A program made the position numbers and the translations under genes. From contig OX453284.1 in NCBI GenBank assembly GCA_949710005.1, positions 7,394,477 through 7,458,476 of the forward strand: DNA of 64,000 nt, given 5' to 3'. The notes under the pieces were generated by a model. The model worked only from the letters and a program-made list of their open reading frames with translations. It did no database searches and was not told the origin of the DNA. Position 1 is the stretch's first letter. The number at the start of each line of letters is the position of its first letter. Source of the DNA: Ricordea florida. Taxonomy: Eukaryota > Cnidaria > Anthozoa > Corallimorpharia > Ricordeidae. Positions 11,594 through 26,800 of the stretch are shown one piece after another.

Positions 11594-12768
11594 AAGCGAG
11601 AATCCCGTTACAGAAAGCCTCTAAACTTTCCATTTGGAATTCAATACCAAGTATATTAAATACTCTGCAAGAAAATGATTATGTTACTTACAAACACGAT
11701 AAACTTCAATTGTATTTTCTTCTGATAAACAAAAGCAAAAGATTTAGTGTTAACTCCATTTTGTGTTCGTCGTTGCATCTGTTAAAGCTCACTAGGTACG
11801 ACAGCCGGACTTGTTTTTTAGTAAACTCTTTACAGAACCAGAATACATCAGAGACAGTGTTTGGCTACACATAAAACACGAAGTAAGAAACAAATTTTCA
11901 GAAATGAAAGGGTTAACTGAGATCAAATGAAACCTGTATACAAGACTATACATTCCCTTTATTTATTATTGAAGACGGAAATCATCAAAGGGAAAACATA
12001 TTTTGTTGATTCTCTGGAAATCGAAGCTTTTCTTTAGCACTTAACAACTAGGTGAGGCAAGAATGACATTTCTTGACTCAGCACACAACAACAACGTTTA
12101 TGACGACGTTTTGCATTCTAGACTTTGAAAGATCAGGCGCTTAGGTTATTGACCGAGCCGATAGTTAGCCAAGTTTTTTTCTAGCGTTTTTTCTGTGATG
12201 AGAGGCAGACAAAGTCCATAATAACCCAAAAACCAATGAAGTATGGTTAATAAAAGATTTATGATAAGCTGTTCGCTTTTTATACAAGCAATGACTACTC
12301 TGTTGTGGTGGGAATAGTATGCAATATACACCAGGTGATAAGGAATTTTAAAATCTTCAATTCAAGCTGCTTCTCTCCTGATTTTTTTGGGGGCAAAGTT
12401 GCACTACGGATGACACCTATATGGTAAAAGAAGCAGTGTTCAATTTATATTTAACAGTTTTCAGCTGACAAGTCACACCTGGCTAATAAACAATTAGATT
12501 ATGAGCTCTTGATTTCGGCCTCATCAACTATCACCCCATAGAAATCGAGAGTGAATAATCTAATTGTTTTAGTAAAATCATAATAAACAAATCATGTGTC
12601 CGGTGAAGAAAACACCAAAATATTTAATCTTCCTGCGATACGTCGCTAAAAGCGCCCATACGTCGCCATTTTGAAGACGATCTTCAAGCAAGTGCTGTCT
12701 AATGGCTGATAGTCTGCAGTAGCTCAGCCAATCAGATTGCGGCATTTGCATTAGTCTATAATGAGATT

Positions 12769-12774
12769 TTTATT
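12769..12774 (-). terminator. Candidate polyadenylation signal of gene B
   Basis: TTTATT on the + strand (AATAAA on -), about 320 bp after the gene B stop. It sits in AT-rich repeat sequence, so weak support. Confidence 0.3.
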
Positions 12775-13092
12775 AATAAAGGATAGCCATCGCAGGGTGT
12801 ATTTTAGACGTACAGAAGATTTAACAAATTGACGTCAGTTTTTTATGCGTCTGTCCTCTTATTGATGATAAATTGCGTCATAACATTGTCAAAGTGTTGT
12901 AGATCCACGAGCCGACGTCAATTTGTTTTTTACAATAACAAAACGCGAAAAAGGTCAAATGAAGACTTAAATTAAAATTTTATGTGTCTGTACTCTTATT
13001 GATGATAAAAATTAGCCAATCAGCGCGCGAGAATTCGCTCAGTTATTGTAAAATTATCATTGGTATCTTATTGATCTAACCTTAAATCCGCA

Positions 13093-14894
13093 TTACATGT
13101 CCACCTTTTTTGCACTCGCAGCCACACTAACAAGACTCTCAGAATCTACAGGCGACGGTTCCGTACAAGTGCAGTTTACAATCTCATCGCATTTTTCGAC
13201 AAGGCCGTTCATTTCAAAGCTTAACTCGGATATAGACATGTACGATGGGTTGCTCTCCTCGCCGAAGCTCCTTTCGCTCTTCAGAGAACTCGAGTCGTCT
13301 CTGTCATCCTCTTCGTTGTCGAGGTTTGTCGAGCTCCACTGGTCTTTGGTAAGATAAAAAGCGGTGCCGATTTCCATGAACACTCTCTTGACGTCCCGTA
13401 GAGAAGAGAATTCATCAACAAAGTCAATATCGTCAAGGTCCTCGAGACTCATTTCTTGGAAATTGGCCTCCTCGAAAGAAGGGCATCGGCACTCTTCGGC
13501 TAATTGACTTCGAATGTTCGAATTTTTTGATAAGCTCCGTTTTCTAGAAAAGAAAACATCGGAGTTTTCATCTGCCAGTGGAACTCTGAAGTATTTTTCT
13601 TTCGCTCGTCTTAGCCGCCATATTCGCTTTTTCTGTCTTACCGTTTTTACAGAATTTATCCAGTCATTCCATGTCGACACAGTCTTTGCCTTGAGATACT
13701 GCAGAGAAAACCTCGCGAGTTCAACATCTGGAAAGCGACCTTGCTTTATTAATCTGACATCACTATAAGAGCTGTTCAGGATGCTTAAAAACATGTTGAA
13801 TAGTATCATTGCTATGGAGACCGAATAGGCAAAGGTAAACATCTGGCCCAATACTCCATATAACTTCTGGAGCTCGTTCGTGTACATGTTAGTACCCAGT
13901 AGTCGCTGAAGCAGTATTCGAAGAGACTGTACTAGGTTGGAGTATGAGCTCACTCTGCTTCCAAAGAGAAGAGTTCCTAGCTGAGTGTACGCCATCAATG
14001 TAGCCGTAAAAACCAAGGAATAAGATACCAAATGCTTGGTAGCCAACTTGAGCGTGTGAGTTAGGTGACACACGTGGCTATTAAATTTAAGCAGCCTCAA
14101 TAATTTTATCGTCACAATAAAAACCACGAAGGACAAAAGCCAGATTTCTAGGCCAGACCACCGCATGATATAGTCAGAGCTCGAAGTCTGGAATGGGTTT
14201 TCGCGCACTCTTCGCACAAAATCACTAGTGTATTTGGCTTTGAAAAAGTATAAGACCATCGCTCCCACTGCACCAGAATTTTGAAAAAACTCCACTATGC
14301 TCCAGAAGTGAGTAAAGTATGTGTATCTCTGATGATAAAGCTTTACAATCTCCACACCGAAAAGAATAACAACCAGAATGACTAATAGAAGTTGACACAA
14401 TTGATAAAATGAACTAAAATCGGGATCTGTAGGATAGTATATCATCAGGGTCTCTATTCTGGCTGTAGTTTTGGTGCCTCCAGTAGGGTACCTTTCATAT
14501 AGGTGCTTCCCCGTGCTGAAAAGTGTACTCGCAGGTTCGAAGACAGTGAATTCGATAAAAACGGCAAATGTCTTATCGTCTATCCACATGTTTTGTTCTA
14601 AGTCGTCTATGACTCCAAGAGCTGACTCAGCATTATATCCCAGGTCAGCAACGAATCCACCTCCATCGTAAACAGCATAAAAGCCAGCAAATGAAAGACC
14701 CTCTAGATCATCTGCAGTCCGGTATCTCCAGGGCCTGGGACACAGTTCATCCAGCTTAAATGAAACCGTGAATGCGCTGATATTGTTGATTGGCGTCCAT
14801 CCTGGAAGATTATACGCAGTCTTGTCTTCTAATAAATGACTGTAGTATGGCAGACATCTTTCCACATGGACTATGTCTGTTGTTTGGCATGGAC
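13093..14894 (-). CDS. Gene B last exon: polycystin domain, channel and tail
   Basis: Acceptor ctctttag; 1802 nt to a TAA stop at 13093. CLPYY, PGWTPINN, CPRPWRYRT and WIDDKTFAV are polycystin-domain landmarks. The channel ends VLGQMFTFAYS...NMFLSILNSSY; the filter position reads LLGTNM in place of LGD. The tail is rich in Ser and acidic residues. Confidence 0.95.
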
Positions 14895-17800
14895 CTAAAG
14901 AGAAATGGAAAACCCTCGGTGATTTACTTAAAAATTAGGGTGATATGGTTGTAAATGCTGAGAAATATAATTGACTATCTGCCAGTAGCTCATAACCTAA
15001 CCTTCATTTAACAAGTTAGGCTACTTTAGATGTAGAATCTTCAAGTTACAAAGAACACCACACAGCAATAGCACATGTGTGAAATGGTGATGGGATTTCA
15101 GGAGTGGATTTTCGGGTGAAAGAGCTGCACGATGTCTGAACGTCAGATGCAAACACGAGGGTACAAATATTTCAGTGATAATTCGAATCCTTAAAGAAAA
15201 TGAGCGACGACAAAGGAATTCCTCAGTTAGATATAAGGAATTCAGAGGATAGCAGAGACATGTAGCCCTGGCAATAGTCCTTTATCTCTGTTAATTACAT
15301 AGTTGCATGTTAACGTCACCCACTTGTAATCGTCAGTCATTTTTCACCAGTTCGTTAGATCTTCATTCTTTCTTTATCACCTCGTTCCAATAGCCAATCA
15401 TTTGTAATTGTTTAAAGTAACTTTCTCACAAGTCATTTCTGCATATATTACATCTAAAAATATAAATACTCGCTGTAGTTTTCAAGTCAGTCTCTCTCTT
15501 TCACTTCATTTTATTTTGTACGTTTTGAGTAGTTCTTCGTTAGTTTTCTTCCGCTATTGCTGTAAAGTAATGATTTGTCGTCAGTGAATAAGAATCAATC
15601 GAAGTAGGATTAGTTAACAATCTCATGAAAGGTTACGGTAATCCTAACGTTTTTAGCAGTCAATTACTGAGAAATGTACATACCAGTGCGCACTCTTAAT
15701 TGCCGGAACCTGGGCATGCCCACAAGAAATGGGTAACCACTGCTTATGAAACCCTCCTCTAGACCAGTCGGTTCACCGTTGTACCATTCAGACCAGAAGA
15801 GGCCTGGCACTAGTTTTTGTCGGGTCCAGTTCCAAAAACGCTCTGTCGTGTTCACTCTCTGTAAAAAATACATAAGCATGGACCGACCAGCAGTCTTTCA
15901 GTGAGTATTATTCACCTGGCGACCGCACTGTTCAGTAACTTTCCAAGAATGGTTACACCAAACCGTTTTGAGAAAGACAACATTCTTGATGGAAATGATC
16001 ATTTGACTTTAAGGAAACGCGAAGAAAGTTAGTCATATGTGGGTAGGTTACCGAGGTAAAACAGCACTGTCTTATTGTAGTACACGTATAGTCCTTATAG
16101 GAGAACATTGGTAAACAACTTGCCGACCAAATTGCTCCAGTTTCGGTTATAGCTTAAAGCCGGTCTACTGTCAATTTACAGGTTCCACTGTAGCATTGTT
16201 ATATAAAAACAACACATTTCTTACCTTATCAAATGTGGTGAAAATATCCTTCAGTGAGTCTGTCAAGTGATATCTCTCACTATTCCTGTTCCCGTAACAA
16301 ACGATAAATAGCAGTACAATAAAAGCAAAAAACGAAGAAATTTCCCCAGCTGAACGAGACATCTTTTGAAGCTTTAACCTAAAGGTTCGTGAGTCGTTGA
16401 GTTCTGTCTCTTTAGGAGGTTGAACATTGGCGTCGTCCTCGCATGACGTTTTGTGCCGTGGCGATCCATGGACAGGATCGTGTTTCACTGGCTTCCTTAT
16501 GAGCAAAGAGAGAAGAGAGGCAATTAAAACTACTTGGATTGGTTGAATAACTACAACGTCCTCAAAAAAAGAAACCGTTATCGAAGTTAGCCATTCGTTG
16601 GAGATCTTCGTGCCCCATGACATACTGTACATCACGGTGAAGACAGCTGAAGTTAGTATTGCAAGAATACACAGAATCCAAGCAACGTAGATAAAAAAGC
16701 GAGGAAGGCCTTTATTGGTGGCTTCAAATGTATTTTCTTCGTCTGCTCCTGATGTGTTCCTACTTTCCTTTGCTTTAACGTTTCTGAAAATGCCGACAAT
16801 GATGACATTCATTGGAAGTGCGATCAAGGCGCTCTGGATTCCTATTTTCACTTGAGTCAAGCCCACTGACAGAGGACCGATCTTAAAGGTATCGCTCGGC
16901 TCCTCGCCCAAGTTATAGAACATTGCGTTAGTTATCATGGCTAAAAATAGTACAGAGATACAACACGAAAAACGTTGAGTCCGTGTAAATGAACTTTGCG
17001 GTGATCGTGCAAGCACGGAAATCCATAAATGGCCATCAGCAAGACGTTTCGAAGCCCGCGAATAAAACAAATTCTTGAATCTGGATGCTTCCTTTTTGTT
17101 TGATCTCTTTATTTCCAGGACAACCTCTCCTTCACCTTCCTCCACTGCTAGCCAGCGGTTGGCTATAAAATGCCAGGCCTGGCGCGTTGTAATCTCAGTA
17201 ATTACAAAGTCTTGCAAGAACCATCCGGGACTTTCACCGCTATTGTCGTGCCAGACCTTTATTTTGTATAAAGGGCCTAAGCTTCTAGGCAGCAACAAGG
17301 TGAAGGTATTGACGCTTCCTCGCGCAAAAAACTTTCTGTTGTATGCTGAGTCGTTGAGAATGATACTATCGCTGTGACAATCCTCGCCATACATGATCAG
17401 TCCGACGTTTGCTGTCGTCCCGCTTCCGACCCACTGGCCTGTCTGAACAGAGATCTGATACTCATAATCACTGTTCTTTCCTCCATTAGGCAAATATACA
17501 TGTGGAATAGTCTGAAATACGTATTAAAACAAAGAATTAGAGAATGGCTCTGACTCGTATGCAGCCTTAAACATCTAGCAGTAAATGCATTCATTTCGTG
17601 AATGTAACAATTTCGTGAATGTAAGAATTCAGCCTTGCAAAGCGATCAAAACTGCTCAACAACACTGCATATTAGTTCCGTTCCTTTCATTATACCTTGC
17701 GGTTCTACCACTTAGATCTCTGGGTGAAACCATGCAATGTGACCATTCTCTCCTTTACAATACAAGCAGTTCAAATTTTCATCTGAGGCCAAAACGACCA

Positions 17801-20800
17801 CACAGACGGACCAAGTAGGAATTCAATGGAAAGCTACTGAGCAGTAAAGTAATTATTCCTTCAGACATAGAGGATATTACATGCCTGCACGTGGAGACGA
17901 ATTTCATCTTTGAGTGTTCAACTTCAGCCATTCTGATGAAATTTTGTCGAGAAAAAAAGGCGCCGCTCTCAAAGGGGTCGCTGAGACAGGCGTGATTTAT
18001 TATGTAACCGTATCAACGGTGATCTTTGTGAAGATAACATGTTATTTTCACGTGTAAAGATGTCAGGTTTTCGCGCGAAAGCTCACCTGGTATTTCATTG
18101 GTTTTCATATAATAAACGAGCGTACTTTTCAGTGCAACTTTTGGTGATACGATTTGCCATACAGAAAGCCTTTTTAGATCTCTTCTTAACCTCCGTTACT
18201 CTTAGCTTGTTACTAACCTTGTTCTTGTCTTTCTTGTCCAATCTTCGCGTAAATATAAGCCCCACAAAGTACAGCGCAAGGATGGAGCAAACGGTTGCAA
18301 GAACAACAAAGTTTTTTGTTTTCCCGAGGTCAGGAAACGAGCTAAATGCCAACTTAAAATCAATTTTGTTTGGAGCGACGAAAAAATCTCCACCAAACGC
18401 TGATAGATGGTTGCAAAGGCACTTGACGCTTCCAGAGGATATGTCAGGACTGACCTAAGGACAAGATAAATTGAGGTCAGACTTTGGGTGCGTTGTGGCT
18501 CTCACTTAAAGAAGCCGCAGCGTTATCGAATTCTTGGTCTTGTTACATTATGTAACATTGGACGCCTCTGATTGATGTAATTTACATTTAACACTAGAAA
18601 AACTGAGCTAAGCTTCCAGAGTTACATTTGTCGTTACATTCCCTGCTTAAGTCGGGTTTAACTCTGATAGGGTAAGTTCCGTTAGATACTCACAATAAAA
18701 TTCTAGCGTGAGCAGTTGGTAGGTGAAAAGAAGTTAGCACCTCCACTGCTGCATTATTGCTATTATCAATAAGCGCTGCGTTAGAAGCTGCTTCGCTCTA
18801 ATCCACTGTGGTGTGTGGTGTGATGTTGTTACGTAAAATAAATTTATCGAGCATACTTTTGAATTCAGTATTTATTTACTCCATGGTGGGAGTTCATTTT
18901 TTCTGCGAGGACGCCAATTTAAACGAATACAACTACCAAAATAGTAAAAAGAGAAAAATAAAGGTCGTTAGTACGTCACCTTGCATCCATCATCTGTCCA
19001 GCTCTCCAATTCCTCAGACCAGTACAAACAACTTCCAACAGTAACAAGCAACGTGTAATTCAAATCAGTGCTACTGTTGTATGTTGACTTCAAAACAATC
19101 GGGGGTGGGGTAGGGGGTGGTGGTGGAGCTTTGACACCAATACAAGAACGCTTTTGCCTTCCACTATCACCCTCACAGGATCTTGTAGTTCGCTTTTGGG
19201 GGAAGTCTTTGGTGCTGCTGTCTTGGTCTGTTTGGTTCACCAATGAATTATTGTGAGCTCCTTCAACGTGATAATGGATGCCAATGTATTGCGTGCCTGT
19301 GTTTCCCGTATCAGAGGACGTGAATGAAAATGTAAAGGGATCCTCTTTGCAGTTAAGTTTTTCTTTCATGCCGCTATCGCGTTGGCAGGTTGAAACGTTC
19401 GGTAAAATGACGGACAAATGGTGTTTCTTTGCTGTTGGATAGTCCTCAGAAGAGACGTATACTCGTAGCAATACAGGTATAATGGGTCTTATCGTAACAA
19501 AAGCTACTGCCCTGTCGTGTGGAATGTTGATTTTATGGTACTGTATAAACTTTGCTTCATTAATCACGTAGCTTGGTCTTACGAAGTAACTGCTTGTGTT
19601 GTTCCTCACCGCAGCTGGGGATGTCAGCTTGGGATTTTGAGGTAGAAAAAGCTGGATCGGTTTATCAAGTCCCGCAACTCTCAGATTCGACTTATTGCCT
19701 GGCTGAAGGACCACGTCCATGACCCAAGACTTGACTACCGCTGACCTCTTATGCCACGTGTATGGATTCATCTTAAACAATACAAGCTTAGACGTTATGT
19801 CTGTTTTGTTGACGCCCTTTTTGTTGAACAGAGAATCAAACGTCGGTAAAGTGAAATTTGTTGTGACGTCCTCAGTGGTAATTTGGATTTGATTTGTTCT
19901 TTCTTCTGGAGGACCTAAGTTGGACTCTTTATATAACACAAAGGAGATAAACCTACTGGTAATGATCGCGGGTTTGGTTTCCGTCTCACTCACACTAAGG
20001 TAATCACGGAGCTTCCATACAGCTTTTAGAGTCCTCTGTGCGATCTTTTTGCTCTGCAGAGAAGATGAAAGTGAGTTGCATCGTTAGCATTTTAGAACTG
20101 AGAATTTAAAAATTCATTTGATTTGGCAACGAATAATGGCACGCTCAACAACTGGTTCACTGAAATCTATTTGACCATCAGTGTTCTAACCAATCGCGTA
20201 AACGTAAGTCGTGCTCGCCGTGCCGTGGATTTGACAGTTAAAAGTTTGGAATCTCTACCATGGAAAAACGTTAGTTGATTGATCAATTGTTATTTTAGGG
20301 TCATACGTAAGACAGATATACATTAACTGTGTTGGTGTCCCGGGCTTCACGAAACTTCATTACTACAATAGCCACCGTTGTTATAAAGGTTTTAGCTTAA
20401 AGTCTCAATATGTGACCGCTTAAGGTATGTTAGGTCTGAGCCCAGGCAAGATTGGTCTCCAGAGCTTACGTCGATGTGTTCTTCACAAGTGCTGTGGCCT
20501 ATTTTCACATATATTGCTGATTGTGTCAAATTGCCTTATTAACGGATACATTTATTTCTGGAATATTCAACATTGCTTCATGTTTGTACCTTTGCTCTGT
20601 CCACTTTGTAAGCGCCAGTTTGCTCATTAACCACGCCTTCCAAGGCATTTATTAGACTCGCGTCCTCTGAAGAAATCTTCAGGATATTTCCAAGACCGAG
20701 CAGGAGATTGGAGCTGACGGTTGTTAAAGTGCTTCTATCCTCTGTATTGTTGGCTATGACCGCAGCGAGAAAATCTGTGGCTAATTCCAACAAATGCACT

Positions 20801-23800
20801 GCTTTCTCCTAGGACGAAAACTCAGTTGTCGGTAATGCTATACTACACTAATTTTATATGGAATTCACATAGTTTCTGGAGTTTTCATTTAAGAACCAAG
20901 TTAAAACAACAAAATATAAAGCTTTAAAATTATGGCCTTTGAGCCAGTAAAATAGATGTGCTCTTTGAAGGAGCTACAACTCTGAACTCATCGCCATCAA
21001 TTGAAAACCCACCCGAAATTACCTGGGATTCCTGTGATATCTCGTCTCTCTCTTTGGTTGCCATGGCTACCACAGTGCTAACCTGAGTGATGAGTTCCTT
21101 ACTGTTTATTGGCATTCTCATCATTTCATCAATAATGTTCCCTTTAAGCTGTAAAGGAAATCTCACGTTACTCCAAATTAAAAAAACTTTCCAAAATTCA
21201 AATCCAACGTCATGTGCAAAGAAGTAGTTTAGCAAGTAATTCAACACAATCTACGTATATGATAGTCTTATTTAGAACTCAGTTAAAACACAGTAATTGT
21301 CTTGCTACTCTCTGCTCAGACAACACGAACTACAGGGAATATTTTCGTCTTTTTGCCAACCTTACGGGCTTCCTCTTTTGGAATCTTGTAGTTTTCTTTT
21401 ACTTCTCTCTGGAAACAAAGGAGGTAAGAAACAAAACAAACCATCAGTTCTTTGCATCCCATAATGCAATGTTGTCCTTTATAGGAATACTAACGCCATC
21501 ATGACAACCACGTACCAATCTGATTCACTTAAAAATACGATCCTTTTAAAGTGCAGTATATATCATCTTCACAGAGATGCATACTGTATTAATACAGTCG
21601 TTAATTGAACTGATCTAAAAGACATGGACATACCTGCGTTCTGTTGAACCGTCTCCTTTCTTCTACAAGAGAAAGAACTGAAATAGCAACAGCGCATGCC
21701 TTGTTATGGTCCCCACTCCTGATATAGTCAGAGTATTGGTTGCTTTCCTTGTTGGCAATTTTCTGCAAGGTCTCTCTGACGTCTAAAGTGCGTTTGTCTC
21801 GGACCTGTAAGGAAAAAAGGCATTAATGTCGAATAACAGGTGACGCGTAAGATTGTAGGAGCGAATTCAAATATTTTACGCGAAAAAATGGGGGTGACCA
21901 AATGAGTCCATCACCACATCATGGCGGACATTGGCCCAGCTAGGGTTACGGTCTAGTTCCTTACTGATTGGCTGACTACCTAATTGGCAGATTGCGTAAG
22001 CCAAACCTACCTTTACATTAATAGTTGTCACAGTAAAGTCTCCCAACGAATCAAAGACATTAATCTGTACTGGAAACTCGTAATCGTGGGTCTTGTCTCC
22101 CACAGGAAGATTTGTGGTTAAGGTACTGATACCAGTATTGGGTCCGTTGATAACCACTCCTGAACCCACGGTGTGATAGCGGAACTCGTACCTCAGTGGC
22201 AGGTCTTCATCCGACCACCCGATGCAAAAGATTTTAAAACTGGTCGTCACCGCGTACCCTACAACAGGATCCACAAAGCATCCACCACTGCTGTTGGCAA
22301 AAGGAGCAGAGTTCTGCGTAAAATTCATCTCATGATCTTCGCTAATAACATCACTCTTAACACTGATTTCTATCGTGGCTTTTAGTTTGTAGATAGGATC
22401 TCGTTTGAGTTGATCATACTGAGGCAAACCTTGTCCAGTGACAAAGCTGTGAGTGGCTTCGATTGATTTCGCAATGCTTTCGATCTTCTTCCACTGTCGG
22501 GTTCTTGTTTCGGTCTGCATGTACACGCTCCAGGTGGTCCGTACGATCGATTTACACATATCTCCTTCGCATTCAGGTATCACCTTCACGCCTTTTGATT
22601 GCACCACCTTTGTCCCGCAGCCCCTGAAACAACTTTAAGATCAAGATGTCATGAGACTATAGTAGCTGAAAACGATTGACGAGTGGTTCCCAAAAATCTA
22701 AAATGAAAACGCAAAATTGAATCACCAATAACACCATACCAGTTTGCATCCCCCGTTTCTTCGGCCAGTTGCAAAAGAGCCAAGAAACTTTAAAAAAATT
22801 TTGAAAACAAGCTTTGGTGATCTACCAAATTTCCCCTTCCTGTTCCCCTCTCAAAATTATCTGGACAGGTGTTTCAGGGTTATTGTGCATCGCCAGAGAC
22901 ATAATAGTGCTCAAGAAAAGGTAATACGAAATGCGAGATATAACAGAAAAGTGCAACCCCTTCCCAAGAAGCAGAAGGTGCTCAACTTCAGTTGGTTTGA
23001 TACACTAGACCAAAAGCCACATTTTAATCACATTTAAGTTGCATTAAACAACCCTAGAACTTGGGTCTACATTTAAGTCTAGTTTAATTGTTTAAAACAT
23101 CACTTAAATCAATGCTATTGTCATAGTGGGGTTTAAGTGCCCCTGAAACATACATTATACACCTGAAGCCACTAGTCCGATGGACTCTAACAACGGCGAC
23201 CCGTCTCCATCGGATCCGATGGAGTCCGTTTGCCGACATTTTCCATGACCCCTTTCACTATACTCTATGTTGCTGTATATTTTCTAAGTCTCTCGCGAAC
23301 TTACTTCCGGTGAGTCCGATCGTTCATGGCCTTTGTCCATCGGACTCAGTTTGGGTGTATTGGACAACCCTCCAAGAATAGTAAGAATTAAAATTGTCCA
23401 GTGTGTAACATCACTATGCACTTCATTGCTTAAGTATTTTCAAATTGTCTCTTCTCCATAACAGAATCATAACACCAAAACATGAAAGAAACATAACGCC
23501 GGTGTCTTGACATTTTGAACTCAGTTCAATAAAAAAAGGAATATAATCGGTAGCAGGAGGTTTCGCTCCCAACCGAGTTCGCACCAACCGAGCTCGCGCT
23601 TTACACTTACCGCGTTCGCACCCAGTAAGATCGAGTTCGCTCCCACTTAGATTGTGTTCGCTCCCAGTAAGTAAGTAAGTAAGTAAGTTGCCTTTATTTA
23701 AACACGATGTAGATAAAAGCTGACAAGCTTGTGGGGTCGTGTAAAATTAAAGTATTAATAAAAATTAAATTAATATTTACAATCATTTAAGCTATTTACA

Positions 23801-26800
23801 TTTGGATTTATAAAACTATTTACATTTGAATTTAATTTAAAAACTAGCGCTAAAAGTAGGTAAAATCTTTCTGTTTAAAGTTAGTGGTTGACACAGATAA
23901 AACTTTAAAATTGAAATTAATAAAAACATCCGAAGTTTTAAGCATGTGGACGAGGTCCTTTCGACGTGTCACATTTGCCAAGTCCTTATGTTTAGTGACG
24001 AGCGTATTCCAGAGTACGGAGCCTCTGTAGGCTAAGGAGTCTTTCATATAACGCGTATTAAAACGCGGCACTATCAAAGATTCGCGTGCCCTAGTTGAGA
24101 TCTTATGGTCTCGCTTCGCAATAATGCATTTACTTAAGATGGTGGGTAATGTGTCGTTATATGCGTTTTGCACGAGCTTCAACACGGCGAATTTGTAATG
24201 GAAATTGATATTTGTCCACGCAGACCGTTCTAGTACTTCGGTGGAAGCCATATCTTTGGGCAGATTATAGATAATTCTAGCGGCTCTACAGTGCAGTCTT
24301 TCAATGGAATGAATGAGTTCTGTATTGCAGCACGATCCCCACAGAACTAAGCCGTAGTTCACGGAGGGCAATATGATCTTAAAGTAAAAATCTTCAAGGA
24401 CTTCTTTTGGTAGAAACCTTGATCTCTTAAGCAAGCTTAATTTGTTCGCGAAACTCTTTTTGAGCTCCTGTGTGTGGAGGATCCAACCGAGATTCTCGTC
24501 CACAGTCATTCCTAGCAAGCGTGTCTTGTTGACCCACTTAATGGCAGACTCCCCAATGGTAATTGGCGCAAGAGACTTTGTAATATTTCCTCTACAAATG
24601 AGCATCGCCTCGCTTTTGCCTGGGTGGGGTGTAAGCCTGTTAGTAAGACACCACGAGTGTAACTCTCTCAATGCAGTGTTGAGTTTTGTAATGGCCCCGT
24701 CTGCCGTATCACTTACGCAGTAAATTGTTGTGTCGTCAGCGTACATATAGACTTCTCCGGTTTCTACAGATGATGGTAGGTCGTTTGTAAACAGGGTGAA
24801 GAGTGTTGGACCCAGAACAGACCCTTGTGGGATGCCGAATGTGACTGGGAGGAAGTCTGATTTCGTTCCGTTGACAGTTGTGTATATCAGCCTTCCTTTT
24901 AGATAGCTCCTAAGCCAATCTAGAATTGGGCCCCGAATACCAAAGTTCTTTTGCAATTTCATTTCTAGGACCGTATGAGATACGCTGTCAAATGCCTTTT
25001 TAAAGTCTATAAAGGCGACTGCTACAACCAGTCCTGAGTCAACGGCTTTTCTCCACGTCTCAGTGAGGTGAATTAGCAACAATTCTGTCGAGTGTTTTGC
25101 ACGGTATGCCCATTGTCTGTCTGATGCAAGCTGATTCTCTATAAAGACGTGACGTACGAGCGTGTCATTTATCTCGGATTCCAATATCTTGCTTGGTACA
25201 CTTAGCAGTGATACTGGTCTGTAATTCCCCCTGTCCGTTTCATCATCCTTTTTGAAAATAGGGGTAAGTCTCGCCGTTTTCCAGCTGGTGAAGACCGTTT
25301 TTGTCTCGATGCTGTGTTGGTATAGGCTAAGTAAGGAAGGAACAATTGAATCACTTGCTAGCTTTAAAAGTTTTGGCTGTATGTCGTCAGGGCCTGTTGA
25401 TTTGTTCGTTTTTAGTGCATTAACTTTATACCGTATCTTTGACCACGAGACATTGAAGTCTACGAGTAGCGGTACGTTCTTCGTGTCAGCATTTACAACA
25501 GTGGCTCCCTTTACATTGTTAGCCGGTGGTAAGTTATCAGATAGCTTTTGTCCAATCGTTGCGAAAAATGAGTTCATGAGGCAAGCTTTCTCGGAATCAT
25601 CAAGTGCTAGGGTATTATCGTCCCTTTTCAGTGGACCGATGTTCTTACGTATCCTAGGATTGGTAGCCTTCATAATTAGGTTCCAATATGCTCTCGTGTT
25701 TTTGACCTCACTGAACATTTTTGAGAAATATGCTGCCTTGGCCTTTCTTAGATCTGAGGTGACCTCATTTCTAACCCTTTTGTATTCCGTCCACTGTTGA
25801 GGGCATTTAGTAGAAGCCGCTGCTTTAAATAACTTGTATCTTCGATTCATCTTGTACCGAATATCGCATGTAATCCAAGGATCGGAGCTGCTTCTGACTT
25901 TGACTTCTTTCCAAGGGGCGTATTCATCACATATGTCATTGAATAAACATTGCCAGGCCCACAGATGATCGTCGGGATCGTCAAAAATGGATGCAATCTG
26001 GAACGGCGCTGTTTCAAGATCGTGTCTGAAACTGTTTATATCCATTCTCTTATAGTCTCTTGTCTTGATAATCTTGGGTGGCGGTCTTTTGTTTTTTATT
26101 CTAATGGTCGCATAAATTAAGTGGTGGTCTGATATACCCAGAGGGAATACGCCTGAAGAACTGACAAGGTCTTTTCTTGTAGTTACAATAAGATCGATTA
26201 AGGTGCTAGATGTTATTGTTAATCTTGTAGCTTCTTGAATGACATTTTGCATATTAAACATCTCGAATATAGAACGTAGTTTGTTGATGTTTGCGTTCGA
26301 AATATTTGCGTCGCTTTCTTGATTACCTTCGATAAGAAGGTTGCAGTTGAAGTCTCCCAGTAGAAAAATATTAGAAGACTTTAACCATGCCTTTTCAAGG
26401 GGCGAGCTAATTAAATCAAAGAATTGATTGAAGTCCGGTGGTCTGTACATGACTGAAAACAGTACCGAAGTGCTAGGAAATTTAACTTGCACCCAAATCG
26501 CTTCAAGGCCATCAATAAATAGGTCCTTGCGATGAGTTGCTTGTAAGTGATCCGCATAGTACAGGATACAGCCGCCACCTTTGCGTCCTTTTCTGTCGAG
26601 GCGTAGAAACTTCATCCTGTCAATATCCAAAGCTGTGTCTGGAACAGTTTTGTCCAGGTGGGTTTCTGTGATAGCGAGCACTTCAAATCTGCAAAACATT
26701 TGCAAGCATCTTAGTTCCTCGATCTTGTTTCGCAAGCTGCACACATTTAAGTGGCCTACCCTAATGTCTTTAGCTGAGCGGTTTGCGAGTTTTTGAACGA

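Larger units (their letters stand above)
11383..13092. other. Convergent intergenic region between genes A and B
   Basis: Holds both 3' untranslated regions. Short inverted repeats: acaattagattat (12488) with ataatctaattgt (about 12557), and aaattgacgtcag (about 12827) with gacgtcaattt (about 12914). No gene seen. Confidence 0.6.

Noticed and set aside
25252-25800. 182-residue + strand frame
   Set aside because: Antisense shadow of the LINE reverse transcriptase region, which has intact catalytic motifs on the - strand.
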